Assembly: GCF_014207095.1 (NCBI RefSeq)
Contig: NZ_JACHBG010000009.1
Location: 161,827 to 225,826, forward strand
Source of the DNA: Martinezella lusitana
Lineage (GTDB): Bacteria > Pseudomonadota > Alphaproteobacteria > Rhizobiales > Rhizobiaceae
DNA length: 64,000 nucleotides
Direction of reading: 5' to 3'
Shown here: piece by piece, positions 51,119 to 60,727 of the stretch
How positions within the stretch are numbered: the first letter of the stretch is position 1
Layout of the letters: each line of letters begins with the position of its first letter
The notes under the pieces: generated by a model
What the model was told of the DNA's origin: nothing
Seen by the model: the letters and a program-made list of their open reading frames with translations, nothing else
Databases searched by the model: none
Position numbers and translations under genes: made by a program

Positions 51119-53521
51119 CTATCGGGCAGGCTGGACCAGATTTGCGAGAAGACGAAAGGCGCCGGGCACGAGCCGGTCCAGCTGATGATGCAGGACAAGA
51201 CTTGTATGCGTATGCCGGCCCTGGCCGATTTCGGCCGAAACCAGCGCGCCGAAAAGGGGTTGTTCGCCATCGTCGTGCATGGACAGGAGAGGCCGGTAGG
51301 CATCATTCCAGCTGGAGACGAAATAGAGCCCCCGTTCCTTGTGCCATCCGTTCCAGTCGCTCTCGCTGATGGCGTTCGGTCCGGTGAGCAGAGGGTGTTC
51401 CGGCATCAGCATGGTGACGGACGCCTTGGGATTGGTCACGCGCCAACGTAATGAAGGCGAGCCTATCGTAAGCCTTCGTGGCGGCGTGCGATCCGGATGC
51501 CATCCATCCGTCGGGCGATGATAGAGCGTGACGAGGTGGCCGCCTTGCTCGACGAAATCATGCAGCCGATCCGTCGCTGCCGCCAGATCGCGCCGCAGGC
51601 CGAAGGCGAATATGCCGACCACAATCGTGGAAAATTGCGAGAGATCGCCTGCCAGATGATGCTCTTCGAGTTCGGTGACGTCGAAGCCCATCCGCTTCAG
51701 CCAGATGCCGGTATTGTCGGCACCGCCGCCGATGTAGCCGATGCGTGCATCGGGTAGGCGCAGGTCGACCGCGAGTATCTGCAATGCGGTGGGTTCGCGC
51801 CAAAGCGTGTTGCCGAGGTGCCGGTAGCTCATCGTGCTCGTCTGCCACGCAGGCCTTCCGTTGACTGTGGGCAGCAGACGAACAAGACCGGGTTTTAATT
51901 CCTCCGGTGCTCGTAACTCCACTGTTGCTCCCTCAACCTCAGCGCTCCATCCCTTCTGTGGGCTGAACGCGATCTTGTCCGCCTGACCCTCGGCGACAAG
52001 CCCGATCCGCCACCCTGCTATCTGTTGCTGGTGTGTGGATACGACCAAAGCCGGCGGATCCAGCCGAAGTGATGTCGAGGGGACCACGCGGAGTGGCTCT
52101 TCCAGATCAAAGCAGGCGACACCATCATGACCGTCAAACGATGCCTTGAGCCGGATGAAGGCTTGACCGCTGCCGCCAAGCGCGCGCCAGGCGGGTTCGA
52201 ACAGAGGCGAAAGCGGCGCTTGTTGCAAGATGGAGATGGCAAACTTCTCGCGGCCATCCTTCCGGTTGCCGGGAGTAGCGACGCAGCCTCTTGGCAGAAC
52301 AACTTCGGCCGTCACATCAATATCGCGGACGCCGCTTCCATATTCGACAATGAGGCTGGATTCACCGCCTGAAGCCAGCATGGGTTCATCAAGGCCGGCG
52401 CGCTCGAACAGCGAAGATGCCTCCATCAAGGCGGCGTCTACCTCGCGAAGCTTTTGCTCCAACCGATGTCCGTGTCGCCGCAGAAAATCGGCAGGCGAGG
52501 CGGTCAGCGCCGCTTTCAGGCTTTTTGCCGCATCGATCAGGCGCTCGATGATAACAGCGCGCTTCGGATAGGCGGCAATGGTATCTTCGATAGCGGCCTG
52601 GGCATGGATCAGCATCTGCCCGACCTTTTCGGGCAACCCGTCTGTCGCGGCGAGCGCGGTCAATGATTGAGGAAGGCCAGCGAAGATCGTCTCTTCCGGA
52701 TAGCTTTCCGGTAATTTCAGATGCAAGGGCCAATTGGACTTTGGCACGTCCGGCCAGCGGCCCATGCCTTGGGTCGCGTGACAGGCGCGGGACCATTCGC
52801 CGATCCGGTCATAATCCGCCCCGGTCGCCTCGTCGCGGCCGTACGCATGGACTTCCAGCGTCGCGTCCGGAGGCGGCAGTTCGTCGTCATAGGTATCCCC
52901 GCCGCCGGACCATGCCGGCAGATAGAATTTTGCCACCCGCCATGGCCTCAACCCTTCGGCGATGTGTTCTGGATAGGCATTTTCATCTGCCGCAAGCCGT
53001 ACGGCCTTCTCGGCCGCACGTGTCATTGCGCGGTGATGGCCATGCTGGCCGGGAACATCGAGAAAGGTCGGCAGGACGATGTCCGGGCGTTCGGTGCGAT
53101 AGGCGCGCACCAGACGCTCAACGATTTTTTCCTCGCCCCAATGCGCGAAGGTGCCGTCGCCATCCTTGGAGAAGCCGAAGTCGTGCACGGTGTCGTCCGG
53201 ACCATGACCGAGCCAATGGATATCGCAATCAAGAACGCGTGCGGCCTCTTCCATTTCCCGGCTGCGGATCACGCCGAGCGCGCCGCCGCGTTCCGGGCCG
53301 AGCGCATTTTGCCCGCCTTCGCCGCGCGTCGAGCAGGCGACAACGACCCTTATGCCGAGTGCGAAGCGGAAATAGGCAATCAGCCCGCTTTGTTCGTCGT
53401 CAGGATGCGCGCCCGTGTGCATCAGCGTCACCGTCGATCGCAGTCTGTTCAGTGCCCGATGCAGGCGAACAAGGGCAGGGGACGATTTTTGGCGCTCGAT
53501 GCGCTGCAGGGCAGTGAGCAT
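51119..53521 (-). CDS. Large PIG-L family deacetylase with added C-terminal domains
   Basis: 800 residues; ATG after GAGGAACC. Residues about 30-290 are a PIG-L/LmbE Zn-dependent deacetylase, with AHPDDE at 38-43 and HGHH at 160-163. Around 370-560 lies a beta-rich region (SLIVEYGSGVRDIDVTAEVVLP). Residues about 590-800 resemble the ThuA/class I amidotransferase-like fold (RIGYIGGGADNTGIWLKRMGFDV, IVVGIFAFGLR). PIG-L proteins remove an acetyl from N-acetylglucosamine conjugates, as in BshB or MshB, which are only about 230-300 residues. It lies 17 bases after the ROK gene in one operon, so it probably works on the sugar handled by the divergent genes. Confidence 0.85.
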   Translation of the reverse strand: MLTALQRIERQKSSPALVRLHRALNRLRSTVTLMHTGAHPDDEQSGLIAYFRFALGIRVVVACSTRGEGGQNALGPERGGALGVIRSREMEEAARVLDCDIHWLGHGPDDTVHDFGFSKDGDGTFAHWGEEKIVERLVRAYRTERPDIVLPTFLDVPGQHGHHRAMTRAAEKAVRLAADENAYPEHIAEGLRPWRVAKFYLPAWSGGGDTYDDELPPPDATLEVHAYGRDEATGADYDRIGEWSRACHATQGMGRWPDVPKSNWPLHLKLPESYPEETIFAGLPQSLTALAATDGLPEKVGQMLIHAQAAIEDTIAAYPKRAVIIERLIDAAKSLKAALTASPADFLRRHGHRLEQKLREVDAALMEASSLFERAGLDEPMLASGGESSLIVEYGSGVRDIDVTAEVVLPRGCVATPGNRKDGREKFAISILQQAPLSPLFEPAWRALGGSGQAFIRLKASFDGHDGVACFDLEEPLRVVPSTSLRLDPPALVVSTHQQQIAGWRIGLVAEGQADKIAFSPQKGWSAEVEGATVELRAPEELKPGLVRLLPTVNGRPAWQTSTMSYRHLGNTLWREPTALQILAVDLRLPDARIGYIGGGADNTGIWLKRMGFDVTELEEHHLAGDLSQFSTIVVGIFAFGLRRDLAAATDRLHDFVEQGGHLVTLYHRPTDGWHPDRTPPRRLTIGSPSLRWRVTNPKASVTMLMPEHPLLTGPNAISESDWNGWHKERGLYFVSSWNDAYRPLLSMHDDGEQPLFGALVSAEIGQGRHTHTSLVLHHQLDRLVPGAFRLLANLVQPAR

Positions 53522-53538
53522 GGTTCCTCGCGGACCTC

Positions 53539-54747
53539 TTACAATTCTGAGTTCATATCCAGCTTCGGCGTCATTGCCTCGAACATCGGCAGGGATGCTG
53601 CGCCGAGCGCGGCGGTGAACTGGCCGGTCTGTCCGAGTAGCACGCGCGGCAAGGCACGAGCACGGCGGCTTGCGACGGAAATGGGCAATTCGCCCATGTG
53701 TCGGATCAAGTCGTCAATGATGGCATCCGGTAACATGCCGCCGAGAATTACGGTTTCGGGATCAAGGATGTTCTCGATCATGGCGATCATCGGTGCGAGA
53801 TGATCGGCCGCCTCTTGCAGCCAATTCATCAGCACCGGGTTGCGCTCAGCATGCAGCGTTTCGAGCGCGTCGAAATCCGTGTTTTCAATGCCTGAGGCGT
53901 GAAGCTTCTCGCGCAGAGCATGGAGGGAGGCATAGGTCTCGAGGCAGCCCTTCTGGCCACAGGCGCATTGGCGTCCGTTCGGGGTGATGACCACATGGCC
54001 GATTTCGCCGGCATTGCCGAACGCGCCGCGATACGGCGCGCCATCCTGAATGAGGCCGAGGCCGATGCCGGCGCCGAAATAGATCATGGCGAAATTGGAG
54101 ATCGCGTGGCCGGCGCCGAACAGGCGCTCGCCGACAGCCGCGGCGTTCGCGTCGTTTTCGACAATGACCGGCTCGCCACAGGCATTGCTCAGAACTTCCG
54201 CAGCATCGATCCCTGACCAGCCCGGCAGGGTCGTAGGCCCGACCGAACTCATGCCTTCGATATCGAAGGGGCCGGGCATGACGACGCCGATACCGAGAAG
54301 ACGAGCAGGAAAGGCCGCCTTGACGGCATCGACTTCGGCCCGCAACTGCGCCGAAAGCTTTCCGGCGCTGACATCGAGAACGGGACGGACATGCTGCCGG
54401 CGCGGCGTGCCGGAAAGATCAAGCACCGTCGTGACCATCTGGGTCGAGCCCATCTCGACGCCGATGGTCATCGCACCCTCGGGATTGACAGCGAACTGGA
54501 TCGGCGGCTGGCCGCGACCGGTCTTGAGGCGGCCAAGCTGCATCAGGAGATTATCCGCCACCAGCTCGTCGACGATATTGGCAATGGCCTGCGCGGTCAG
54601 ATGGGTGAGGCGGGCGATGTGCATGCGGCCCAAAGGCCCATGACGGCGCACCACGTCGAGTACGACACGGCGATTATGATCGCGGATCCGTTCCGGGTTT
54701 TTACCGAGAGTAACGGCCAGCGGCATCTTTGCCGGTTGCTGTGTCAT
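53539..54747 (-). CDS. ROK-family transcriptional regulator
   Basis: 402 residues; GGAGG directly before the ATG. The N-terminal winged helix covers residues about 20-75 (RRVVLDVVRRHGPLGRMHIARLTHLTAQAIANIVDELV). The ROK domain follows with GVEMGSTQMVTTVLDLSG (nucleotide-loop position), the zinc site CACGQKGCLETYAS and GEIGHVV. The DxGxT kinase motif reads VEMGST, so sugar kinase activity is doubtful and a regulatory, NagC/XylR-like role is likely. It is divergent from the sugar transporter operon, which it probably represses until a sugar binds. Confidence 0.89.
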   Translation of the reverse strand: MTQQPAKMPLAVTLGKNPERIRDHNRRVVLDVVRRHGPLGRMHIARLTHLTAQAIANIVDELVADNLLMQLGRLKTGRGQPPIQFAVNPEGAMTIGVEMGSTQMVTTVLDLSGTPRRQHVRPVLDVSAGKLSAQLRAEVDAVKAAFPARLLGIGVVMPGPFDIEGMSSVGPTTLPGWSGIDAAEVLSNACGEPVIVENDANAAAVGERLFGAGHAISNFAMIYFGAGIGLGLIQDGAPYRGAFGNAGEIGHVVITPNGRQCACGQKGCLETYASLHALREKLHASGIENTDFDALETLHAERNPVLMNWLQEAADHLAPMIAMIENILDPETVILGGMLPDAIIDDLIRHMGELPISVASRRARALPRVLLGQTGQFTAALGAASLPMFEAMTPKLDMNSEL

Positions 54748-55040
54748 GGGTCCTCCTGCCTTCCTGAAGGAATAGCGCGCGGCGTTCTTAACAGCAATAT
54801 ATTAATTCAACTAAATTATCTTATTGACAAAACGCGCTTAAAGTTGAAGCGTAAAGGACAGGGTGGCGAGAGCCGCCCGGCTTCATTGCGAAAACATGGT
54901 TCTCGCATCGAGCAAGGAGTTGGTGTCGTGCATTCGCTGTGCGGCATATGGTGGAACATGCGGATGGGAGGTGCCTATCCGCAGCCAAGCCTGGCAACCG
55001 CATTTTGGAAACCGGCGGATGGGGGCACAAGGGAGGATTT
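54748..55040. promoter_or_regulatory. Divergent promoter and operator region of the ROK/transporter pair
   Basis: AT-rich at 54780-54850. TTGACA at 54824-54829 is a good plus-strand -35. It is flanked by TTCAACT at 54806-54812 and its complement AGTTGAA at 54842-54848, a possible two-part operator for the ROK protein. The remaining part up to 55040 forms a leader of nearly 200 bases in which I see nothing else. Confidence 0.45.
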
Positions 55041-56288
55041 ATGCGTAAGCTATTATTGGCAGGTCTGGTTGCAGGGTTCAGTGCCCTTGCGGCCAACGCC
55101 GCTCAGGCTGTCGAAATCGAATACTGGCAGTACGTCTTCGAGACGCGCGTCAAGGCGATGGACAAGCTGATCGCAAATTTCGAGAAGGCCAATCCGGACA
55201 TCAAGGTCAAGCAGGTCACGTTCCCTTACGATGACTATCAGACCCGCGTGATCGCCGCGAAAATGGCGGGCAAAAGCCCTGACGTCATGCAGCTCTTCTA
55301 CGGCTGGCTCGACAAGTTCGTAGCTGGCGGCATTCTTCAGCCGCTGCCGAAAGACGCCTTCCCGCACGACAAGATCGAAGGCGAATTCTTCCCGATCGTT
55401 TCCGCCATGAAGCGCGGTGACGAGTATTACGGGTTGCCGACGGCCGTCCGTTCGCTGGCCCTGTTCTACAACAAGAAGGCGTTCACCGACGCAGGCCTCG
55501 ATTCGAGCAAGCCGCCGAAGACTCTCGACGAGTTGGTCGAAGCTGCCAAGAAGACGACGAAGCGGGACGCCTCGGGTAATCTCCTGGCTGAAGGCATCAC
55601 GCTCGACATGCCGGGGCAGGATCAACATTGGTGGCGCGAAGTTTTGGTGCGCCAGTTCGGTGGCCAGCCGTACACCCAGCATGACCGCAAGGTCGCCTAT
55701 AACGATGCCGCCGGTGAAAAGGCGCTCGGTTTCTATACGAGCCTCCAGACCGAGCATAAGGTCGGCGAAGTCAAGTTCATGGACGAAGGCCAGGCGGCCT
55801 TCCGCGCCGGCAAGGCGGCCATGACTATCGACGGCACTTTCCGCCTCGGCTCCTTCCGCAGCATCAAGGATTTCGAATGGGGTGTGACGGAACTCCCGGC
55901 CAATGCCGAGGGTGTTCGTTCCAACTATGCCAGCTACTTTGCCAACGGCATCAGCGCCAAGGCAAGTGGTGAGAAGCTGAAGGCCGCCGAGAAGTTCCTG
56001 AACTACATCTCCTCGCCGGAAGCGATGGATATCTGGCTGCAGGATGTGGGTGAACTGCCGGCGCGGCGCTCCGCTGCCATGACCGAGAAAAACCTGGCCG
56101 ATCCGATCTATGGCCCGTTCCTCAAGGGTCTCGAATATGCGCATACCACAATGTTCGCTGATGAACAGAAGCAGCGCCAGATTGCGATCGATATGGCCAA
56201 CCGCGTGATCCTTGAAAAGCAACCGGTCAAGGATTCCGTCGATCAGGCCGCCAAGGCCGAGCAGACGATACTCGACGCGGCCAAGTAA
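55041..56288 (+). CDS. Sugar ABC transporter binding protein (CUT1 type)
   Basis: 415 residues; GGGAGG before the ATG. Signal peptide residues 1-23 (LLLAGLVAGFSALAANAAQA). SBP_bac_1 family: VEIEYWQYVFETRVKAMDKLIANFEKANPDIKVKQV, GIPTAVR-like GLPTAVRSLALFYNKKAF, and GKAAMTIDGTFRLG. CUT1 binding proteins take oligosaccharides, polyols or sugar conjugates. It starts the plus-strand operon regulated by the divergent ROK gene. Confidence 0.9.
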   Translation: MRKLLLAGLVAGFSALAANAAQAVEIEYWQYVFETRVKAMDKLIANFEKANPDIKVKQVTFPYDDYQTRVIAAKMAGKSPDVMQLFYGWLDKFVAGGILQPLPKDAFPHDKIEGEFFPIVSAMKRGDEYYGLPTAVRSLALFYNKKAFTDAGLDSSKPPKTLDELVEAAKKTTKRDASGNLLAEGITLDMPGQDQHWWREVLVRQFGGQPYTQHDRKVAYNDAAGEKALGFYTSLQTEHKVGEVKFMDEGQAAFRAGKAAMTIDGTFRLGSFRSIKDFEWGVTELPANAEGVRSNYASYFANGISAKASGEKLKAAEKFLNYISSPEAMDIWLQDVGELPARRSAAMTEKNLADPIYGPFLKGLEYAHTTMFADEQKQRQIAIDMANRVILEKQPVKDSVDQAAKAEQTILDAAK

Positions 56289-56382
56289 AGGCCACGGCAA
56301 ACCGACGAAGCGGCGGATGCCGCTTCGTCTTCTCCTGCCTGTCCACGGCACTGCATTTTCCGCTGCCGAAGGGTTTTGAAAC

Positions 56383-57327
56383 ATGACAATGACGGCTGAA
56401 ACAGGCGGTATGGCGAACCGGCCCTCGGGCAATCGCCTTACGGATCGCCTTTCCATGCGCACACGACGGCTGATCTGGGTATGGAGCTTTCTCGCCCTGC
56501 CGATCCTGTTCTATTCGGTGATCCGCTTCTACCCGACGCTGGAAGCCTTTTGGCTTTCTCTCACCGATTGGGATCTTATGAATCCGCCGAAATTTATCGG
56601 CATCGCCAATTACCAGAAGCTGTTCTCCGATCCGGAATTCTGGAAGGTGTTCAAGAACACCTTTACATACCTGTTGATCGGCACGCCGATCAGCCTCCTG
56701 GTCTCGTTCACCATCGCCTACTTTCTCGACCGTGTGCACTTCATGCACGGGCTCATCCGTGCGCTCTATTTCCTGCCCTATCTGACGACGGCAGCCGCCA
56801 TGGCGTGGGTCTGGCGTTGGTTCTATCAGCCTGCGCCCATCGGCTTCATCAATAACATTCTCAATGCCGTCGGTCTGCCACAGCAGGGGTTCCTGCGCTC
56901 GGTCGATCAAGGGCTCTATGCCATCATGGCAACCTCCATTTGGGCAGGCCTTGGCTTCCAGATCATCATTTTCATGGCCGGTCTGCGCGCGATCCCCAAT
57001 ACGTTCTACGAGGCGGCGCGCATCGACGGTCTCGGCGAATGGGCGATCCTGCGCAAGATCACCATCCCGCTTCTGAAGCCGACCACGGTTTTCCTTGTCG
57101 TCTTCTCCTCGATCGGCTTCCTGCGCATCTTCGATCAGGTCTACAACATGACCACAAACGATCCCGGCGGACCGCTCGGTTCGACAAAGCCGCTGGTGCT
57201 GATGATCTACCAGACTGCATTTTCCTCCTATGCGATGGGCTATGCGGCTGCGCAGACCGTCGTTCTCTTCACCATCCTGCTTTGTGTCTCGCTGCTGCAG
57301 CTCTGGATTCTGAGGGAAAAGAAATGA
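56383..57327 (+). CDS. Sugar ABC transporter permease (MalF type)
   Basis: 314 residues with six membrane segments and the EAA loop EAARIDGLGEWAILRKITIPLLKP. The start is MTMTAETGGM; the binding protein ends 94 bases upstream. It pairs with the MalG-type permease, whose start overlaps its stop by ATGA. Confidence 0.9.
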   Translation: MTMTAETGGMANRPSGNRLTDRLSMRTRRLIWVWSFLALPILFYSVIRFYPTLEAFWLSLTDWDLMNPPKFIGIANYQKLFSDPEFWKVFKNTFTYLLIGTPISLLVSFTIAYFLDRVHFMHGLIRALYFLPYLTTAAAMAWVWRWFYQPAPIGFINNILNAVGLPQQGFLRSVDQGLYAIMATSIWAGLGFQIIIFMAGLRAIPNTFYEAARIDGLGEWAILRKITIPLLKPTTVFLVVFSSIGFLRIFDQVYNMTTNDPGGPLGSTKPLVLMIYQTAFSSYAMGYAAAQTVVLFTILLCVSLLQLWILREKK

Positions 57328-58175
57328 CAATGCCGGCTCAAGCCAAACCTTTGCCGTTCGAGCACCTGCGCCCCGGCCGTATCCTGACATGGACGCTGCT
57401 GTTCATCGGCGGCCTCATTATGATCACGCCGCTGGCCTTCATGTTCTCCACCTCGTTGAAGACGGCGGGGCAGGTCTACGATCTGCGCCTGATCCCGGCC
57501 GAACCGACGCTGCAAAATTACGTGAGTATTCTCGCTGACGGGCGCTTCCTGCGCTGGTTCATGAATTCCATGATCGTCGCGGTCGTCGTCACGCTGTCGA
57601 ACGTCTTTTTCGACAGCCTCGTCGGTTACACTCTGGCGAAGTTCCAGTTCCGCGGCCGCTATTTCATCTTCCTTGCCATTCTTTCTACCCTGATGATCCC
57701 GACGGAAATGCTTGTCATTCCGTGGTATCTGATGTCGAGCAAGCTCGGCTGGCTGGACAGCTACTGGGGCATCATGTTCCCAGGGATGATGACGGCCTTC
57801 GGCACTTTCCTCATGAAGCAGTTCTTCGAAGGCGTTCCGAACGACTTTCTTGAAGCCGCTCGCGTCGACGGCCTCAACGAATTCCAGATCTGGTGGAAAG
57901 TGGCGATGCCGCTGGTGACGCCTGCGCTCTCAGCGCTTGCGATCTTCACCTTCCTCGGCAACTGGACCGCATTCTTCTGGCCGTTGATCGTATCCACGAG
58001 CCCGGAGCTCTATACCTTGCCGGTCGGGCTTTCGAGCTTTGCCGTCGAGCAGTCCATCCAGTGGGAAATGATCATGACGGGCGCTGCCATCGCTACGCTT
58101 CCCACACTCGTCGTCTTCCTTCTTCTACAGCGTTACATCGTCCGCGGTGTCATGCTCGCAGGCCTCAAGGGTTGA
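57324..58175 (+). CDS. Sugar ABC transporter permease (MalG type)
   Basis: 283 residues from the ATG at 57324, overlapping the previous stop. Six membrane segments; MalG-type EAA loop LEAARVDGLNEFQIWWKVAMPLVTPAL. The C-terminal YIVRGVMLAGLKG is typical of CUT1 permeases. The lyase gene follows after three bases, so all are translated together. Confidence 0.9.
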   Translation: MTMPAQAKPLPFEHLRPGRILTWTLLFIGGLIMITPLAFMFSTSLKTAGQVYDLRLIPAEPTLQNYVSILADGRFLRWFMNSMIVAVVVTLSNVFFDSLVGYTLAKFQFRGRYFIFLAILSTLMIPTEMLVIPWYLMSSKLGWLDSYWGIMFPGMMTAFGTFLMKQFFEGVPNDFLEAARVDGLNEFQIWWKVAMPLVTPALSALAIFTFLGNWTAFFWPLIVSTSPELYTLPVGLSSFAVEQSIQWEMIMTGAAIATLPTLVVFLLLQRYIVRGVMLAGLKG

Positions 58176-58178
58176 ACC

Positions 58179-59693
58179 ATGTCCGATCTTGATCCCCGGC
58201 TCTCCGATAAAAGCGTTTTCCCCGATCCGGTTTACAAGGAAACCGTTCTTCGTCCGCTTTTCGATGGCGCCAAGACCCACCATGTCGACGGCTTCCGCTG
58301 TATCGACCGCGCACATCTGGTGATGCTGACCGAAACAGGCATTCTGGACCGCGAGCAGGCTGCTGCAATCGCGGGCGCATTGGAGGCTATCGATCGGGAG
58401 ATCGATCCCTCCAAGCTCACTTACACAGGCGAGGTCGAAGACTTCTTCTTCCTCATCGAGAAAGAGCTGAAGGCTCGCATCGGTGCTGACATCGCAGGAC
58501 GCCTGCACACGGCACGCTCGCGCAACGATATAGATCACACGCTGTTCAAGCTTGGTCTGAAGGAGCGTATCGACACGCTGACATCAAAGGTTCGCAACCT
58601 TCTGGATGCGATGATCGCTGCTGCCGAACGTGAGAAGGAGACCCTGATCGTCGCCTATACGCACGGCCAGCCGGCGCAGCCATCGACATTCGGTCATTAT
58701 CTTTCGGCGGCGATAGAGGTTCTCATTCGCGATCTCGAGCGGTTTGAAGCTGCGCGCGCTATCGTCGATCTGTCCCCCATGGGCGCAGCGGCGATCACGA
58801 CCTCGGGTTTCCCGATCGATCGCGCGCGCGTCGCCGAGCTGCTGGGCTTTAAGGCTCCCCTGTCCAATTCCTACAGCTGCATCGCCGCTGTAGACTATAT
58901 CACCTCGACCTATTCGGCGCTGGAATTGATGTTCCTGCACCTCGGCCGCCTCATCCAGGACTTCCAATTCTGGACAAGCTTCGAAGTCGGCCAGATCTAC
59001 GTGCCACATGCTTTCGTGCAGATCTCCTCGATCATGCCGCAGAAGCGCAATCCGGTACCGGTCGAGCACATGCGCCATCTGGCGAGCCAGACCATGGGCC
59101 GGGCGCGCACGGTTCTCGACGTGATGCACAACACGCCATTCACCGACATGAACGATAGCGAAGGCGAGACGCAGCAGATGGGTTACGAGGCATTTGCCTC
59201 AGCTGGCCGCGTCCTCGACCTGCTGGCCGCTTTCATCGGCGCGATCCGCATCGACCCGTCGCGCGTTGCCGAAAATATCCGTCGCTCCTGCATCACCATC
59301 ACGGAACTGGCGGACTCGCTTGTGCGTATCGAGGGTCTTTCGTTCCGGCAGGCTCATGAGATCGCGGCGAAGGTAGCGCGCGCCGTCGTCGCGCTCGGTG
59401 GTGGGTTGGAAAAGGATGGCTTCGAGCCGTTCCTTGAGGCATTTCGCGAGGCTACCTCCCGCGAGCCGTCTTTCGATCGTGAGAAGTTCGAGGAGCTGGT
59501 CTCGCCGCAGCATTTCGTCGCCGTGCGCGACCGGCTCGGCGGACCGTCACCAAAGGCGATGAACGCGGCGCTTGCGCGGCACAGGGCAGAGGCCGATCGT
59601 TTTAAGGCCCTGGCGTCCGGACATGCAGCAAGTGAAGCATCAGCTGCGCGCGAACTTGAAGAGAAATTCAGTGCACTTGTGGAGGCACGCTGA
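58179..59693 (+). CDS. Argininosuccinate lyase-family protein in a sugar operon
   Basis: 504 residues; fumarase/aspartase superfamily. ASL motifs present: HTARSRNDIDHT, YTHGQPAQPSTFGHY and the signature loop SSIMPQKRNP with its catalytic Ser. The canonical N-terminal WGGRF segment of ArgH is missing and is replaced by LSDKSVFPDPVYKETVLRPLF; the length exceeds the usual 460-470. The family removes fumarate from N-substituted aspartates. Sitting between a permease and the ATPase of a sugar transporter argues against arginine synthesis. It may split an aspartate-linked sugar or a chelator-like succinate (EDDS lyase belongs to this family). Confidence 0.83.
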   Translation: MSDLDPRLSDKSVFPDPVYKETVLRPLFDGAKTHHVDGFRCIDRAHLVMLTETGILDREQAAAIAGALEAIDREIDPSKLTYTGEVEDFFFLIEKELKARIGADIAGRLHTARSRNDIDHTLFKLGLKERIDTLTSKVRNLLDAMIAAAEREKETLIVAYTHGQPAQPSTFGHYLSAAIEVLIRDLERFEAARAIVDLSPMGAAAITTSGFPIDRARVAELLGFKAPLSNSYSCIAAVDYITSTYSALELMFLHLGRLIQDFQFWTSFEVGQIYVPHAFVQISSIMPQKRNPVPVEHMRHLASQTMGRARTVLDVMHNTPFTDMNDSEGETQQMGYEAFASAGRVLDLLAAFIGAIRIDPSRVAENIRRSCITITELADSLVRIEGLSFRQAHEIAAKVARAVVALGGGLEKDGFEPFLEAFREATSREPSFDREKFEELVSPQHFVAVRDRLGGPSPKAMNAALARHRAEADRFKALASGHAASEASAARELEEKFSALVEAR

Positions 59694-60727
59694 TGGCGAC
59701 CATCGAACTCGAAAAGCTGGTCAAGCGCTATGGCAAGGTCGAAGCCGTTCGGGCTATCGATCTGCAAATCAAGGACGGCGAATTCGTCGTTTTCGTCGGG
59801 CCTTCGGGTTGCGGCAAATCGACGACCCTGCGCATGATTGCCGGCCTTGAGGATATTTCCGGCGGTCATCTGAAGATCGGCGGCGCTATCGTCAACGAGC
59901 GCGACCCCAAGCAGCGCAACATCGCCATGGTGTTCCAGAACTATGCGATCTATCCGCATATGACCGTGCGTCAGAATATCGGTTTTGGTCTTTATACGTC
60001 TAAACTGTCCAAGGCGGAAAAGGACAAGCGGATTGAGGAGACCGGCAAGGCACTCGGCCTGGAGCCTTATCTCGATCGTCGCCCGGCGGCTCTCTCCGGC
60101 GGTCAGCGCCAGCGCGTCGCCATCGGCCGCGCCATGGTGCGCAACCCATCTGCCTTCCTCTTTGACGAGCCGCTGTCCAACCTCGATGCGCAGCTGCGTG
60201 CGCAGATGCGTATCGAGATCAAGCGACTGCATCAACGCCTGAAGACGACCACCGTTTATGTGACGCACGATCAGGTCGAAGCCATGACCATGGCTGACCG
60301 CATCGTCGTCATGCGCGACGGTCGCATTCTGCAGACCGGCACGCCGACCGAGCTCTACGAGAATCCGACCGATGTGTTCACGGCACGCTTCATCGGCAGC
60401 CCGTCGATGAACCTGACGGCAGGCCGGCGCAACGGAAGCGGGATCGAGCTTATACCGGATGGCGACGTGCTCGTCGGTGTTCGTCCGCATGATCTGAGGG
60501 TCGAGGAGGGCAAACCAGGCGGCCTGTCGCTGCGCGGAACCGTCACGGCCGTGGAGCCGCTTGGCGCGGAAACGCTGGTTCATCTCGATGTCAACGGGGC
60601 ATCGGTGATCGCAACGGCACCTGGCAAGCTTATCCCCGAGGCCGGCAGCACGCTTTCGGTCTCCGCTCCTGCGGGCAGCCTCTATCTCTTCGATGCCAAG
60701 ACCGAAAAGAGCCTGGGCCGCTTATGA
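59693..60727 (+). CDS. Sugar ABC transporter ATPase (UgpC/MalK type)
   Basis: 344 residues; its ATG overlaps the lyase stop (TGATG). Walker A GPSGCGKST, signature LSGGQRQRVAIGRA, Walker B FLFDEPLSNLDA, and switch His in THDQVEAMT. The C-terminal TOBE domain (VGVRPHDLRVEEG) is of MalK type. It powers the CUT1 importer encoded upstream. Its stop overlaps the PfkB start (ATGA). Confidence 0.92.
   Translation: MATIELEKLVKRYGKVEAVRAIDLQIKDGEFVVFVGPSGCGKSTTLRMIAGLEDISGGHLKIGGAIVNERDPKQRNIAMVFQNYAIYPHMTVRQNIGFGLYTSKLSKAEKDKRIEETGKALGLEPYLDRRPAALSGGQRQRVAIGRAMVRNPSAFLFDEPLSNLDAQLRAQMRIEIKRLHQRLKTTTVYVTHDQVEAMTMADRIVVMRDGRILQTGTPTELYENPTDVFTARFIGSPSMNLTAGRRNGSGIELIPDGDVLVGVRPHDLRVEEGKPGGLSLRGTVTAVEPLGAETLVHLDVNGASVIATAPGKLIPEAGSTLSVSAPAGSLYLFDAKTEKSLGRL

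Noticed and set aside
55053..56462. Minus-strand frame of 469 codons
   Set aside because: It is the antisense of the CUT1 binding protein and continues past its end without any domain.
59354..60583. Minus-strand frame of 409 codons
   Set aside because: It crosses the lyase and ATPase genes, which are well supported on the plus strand.
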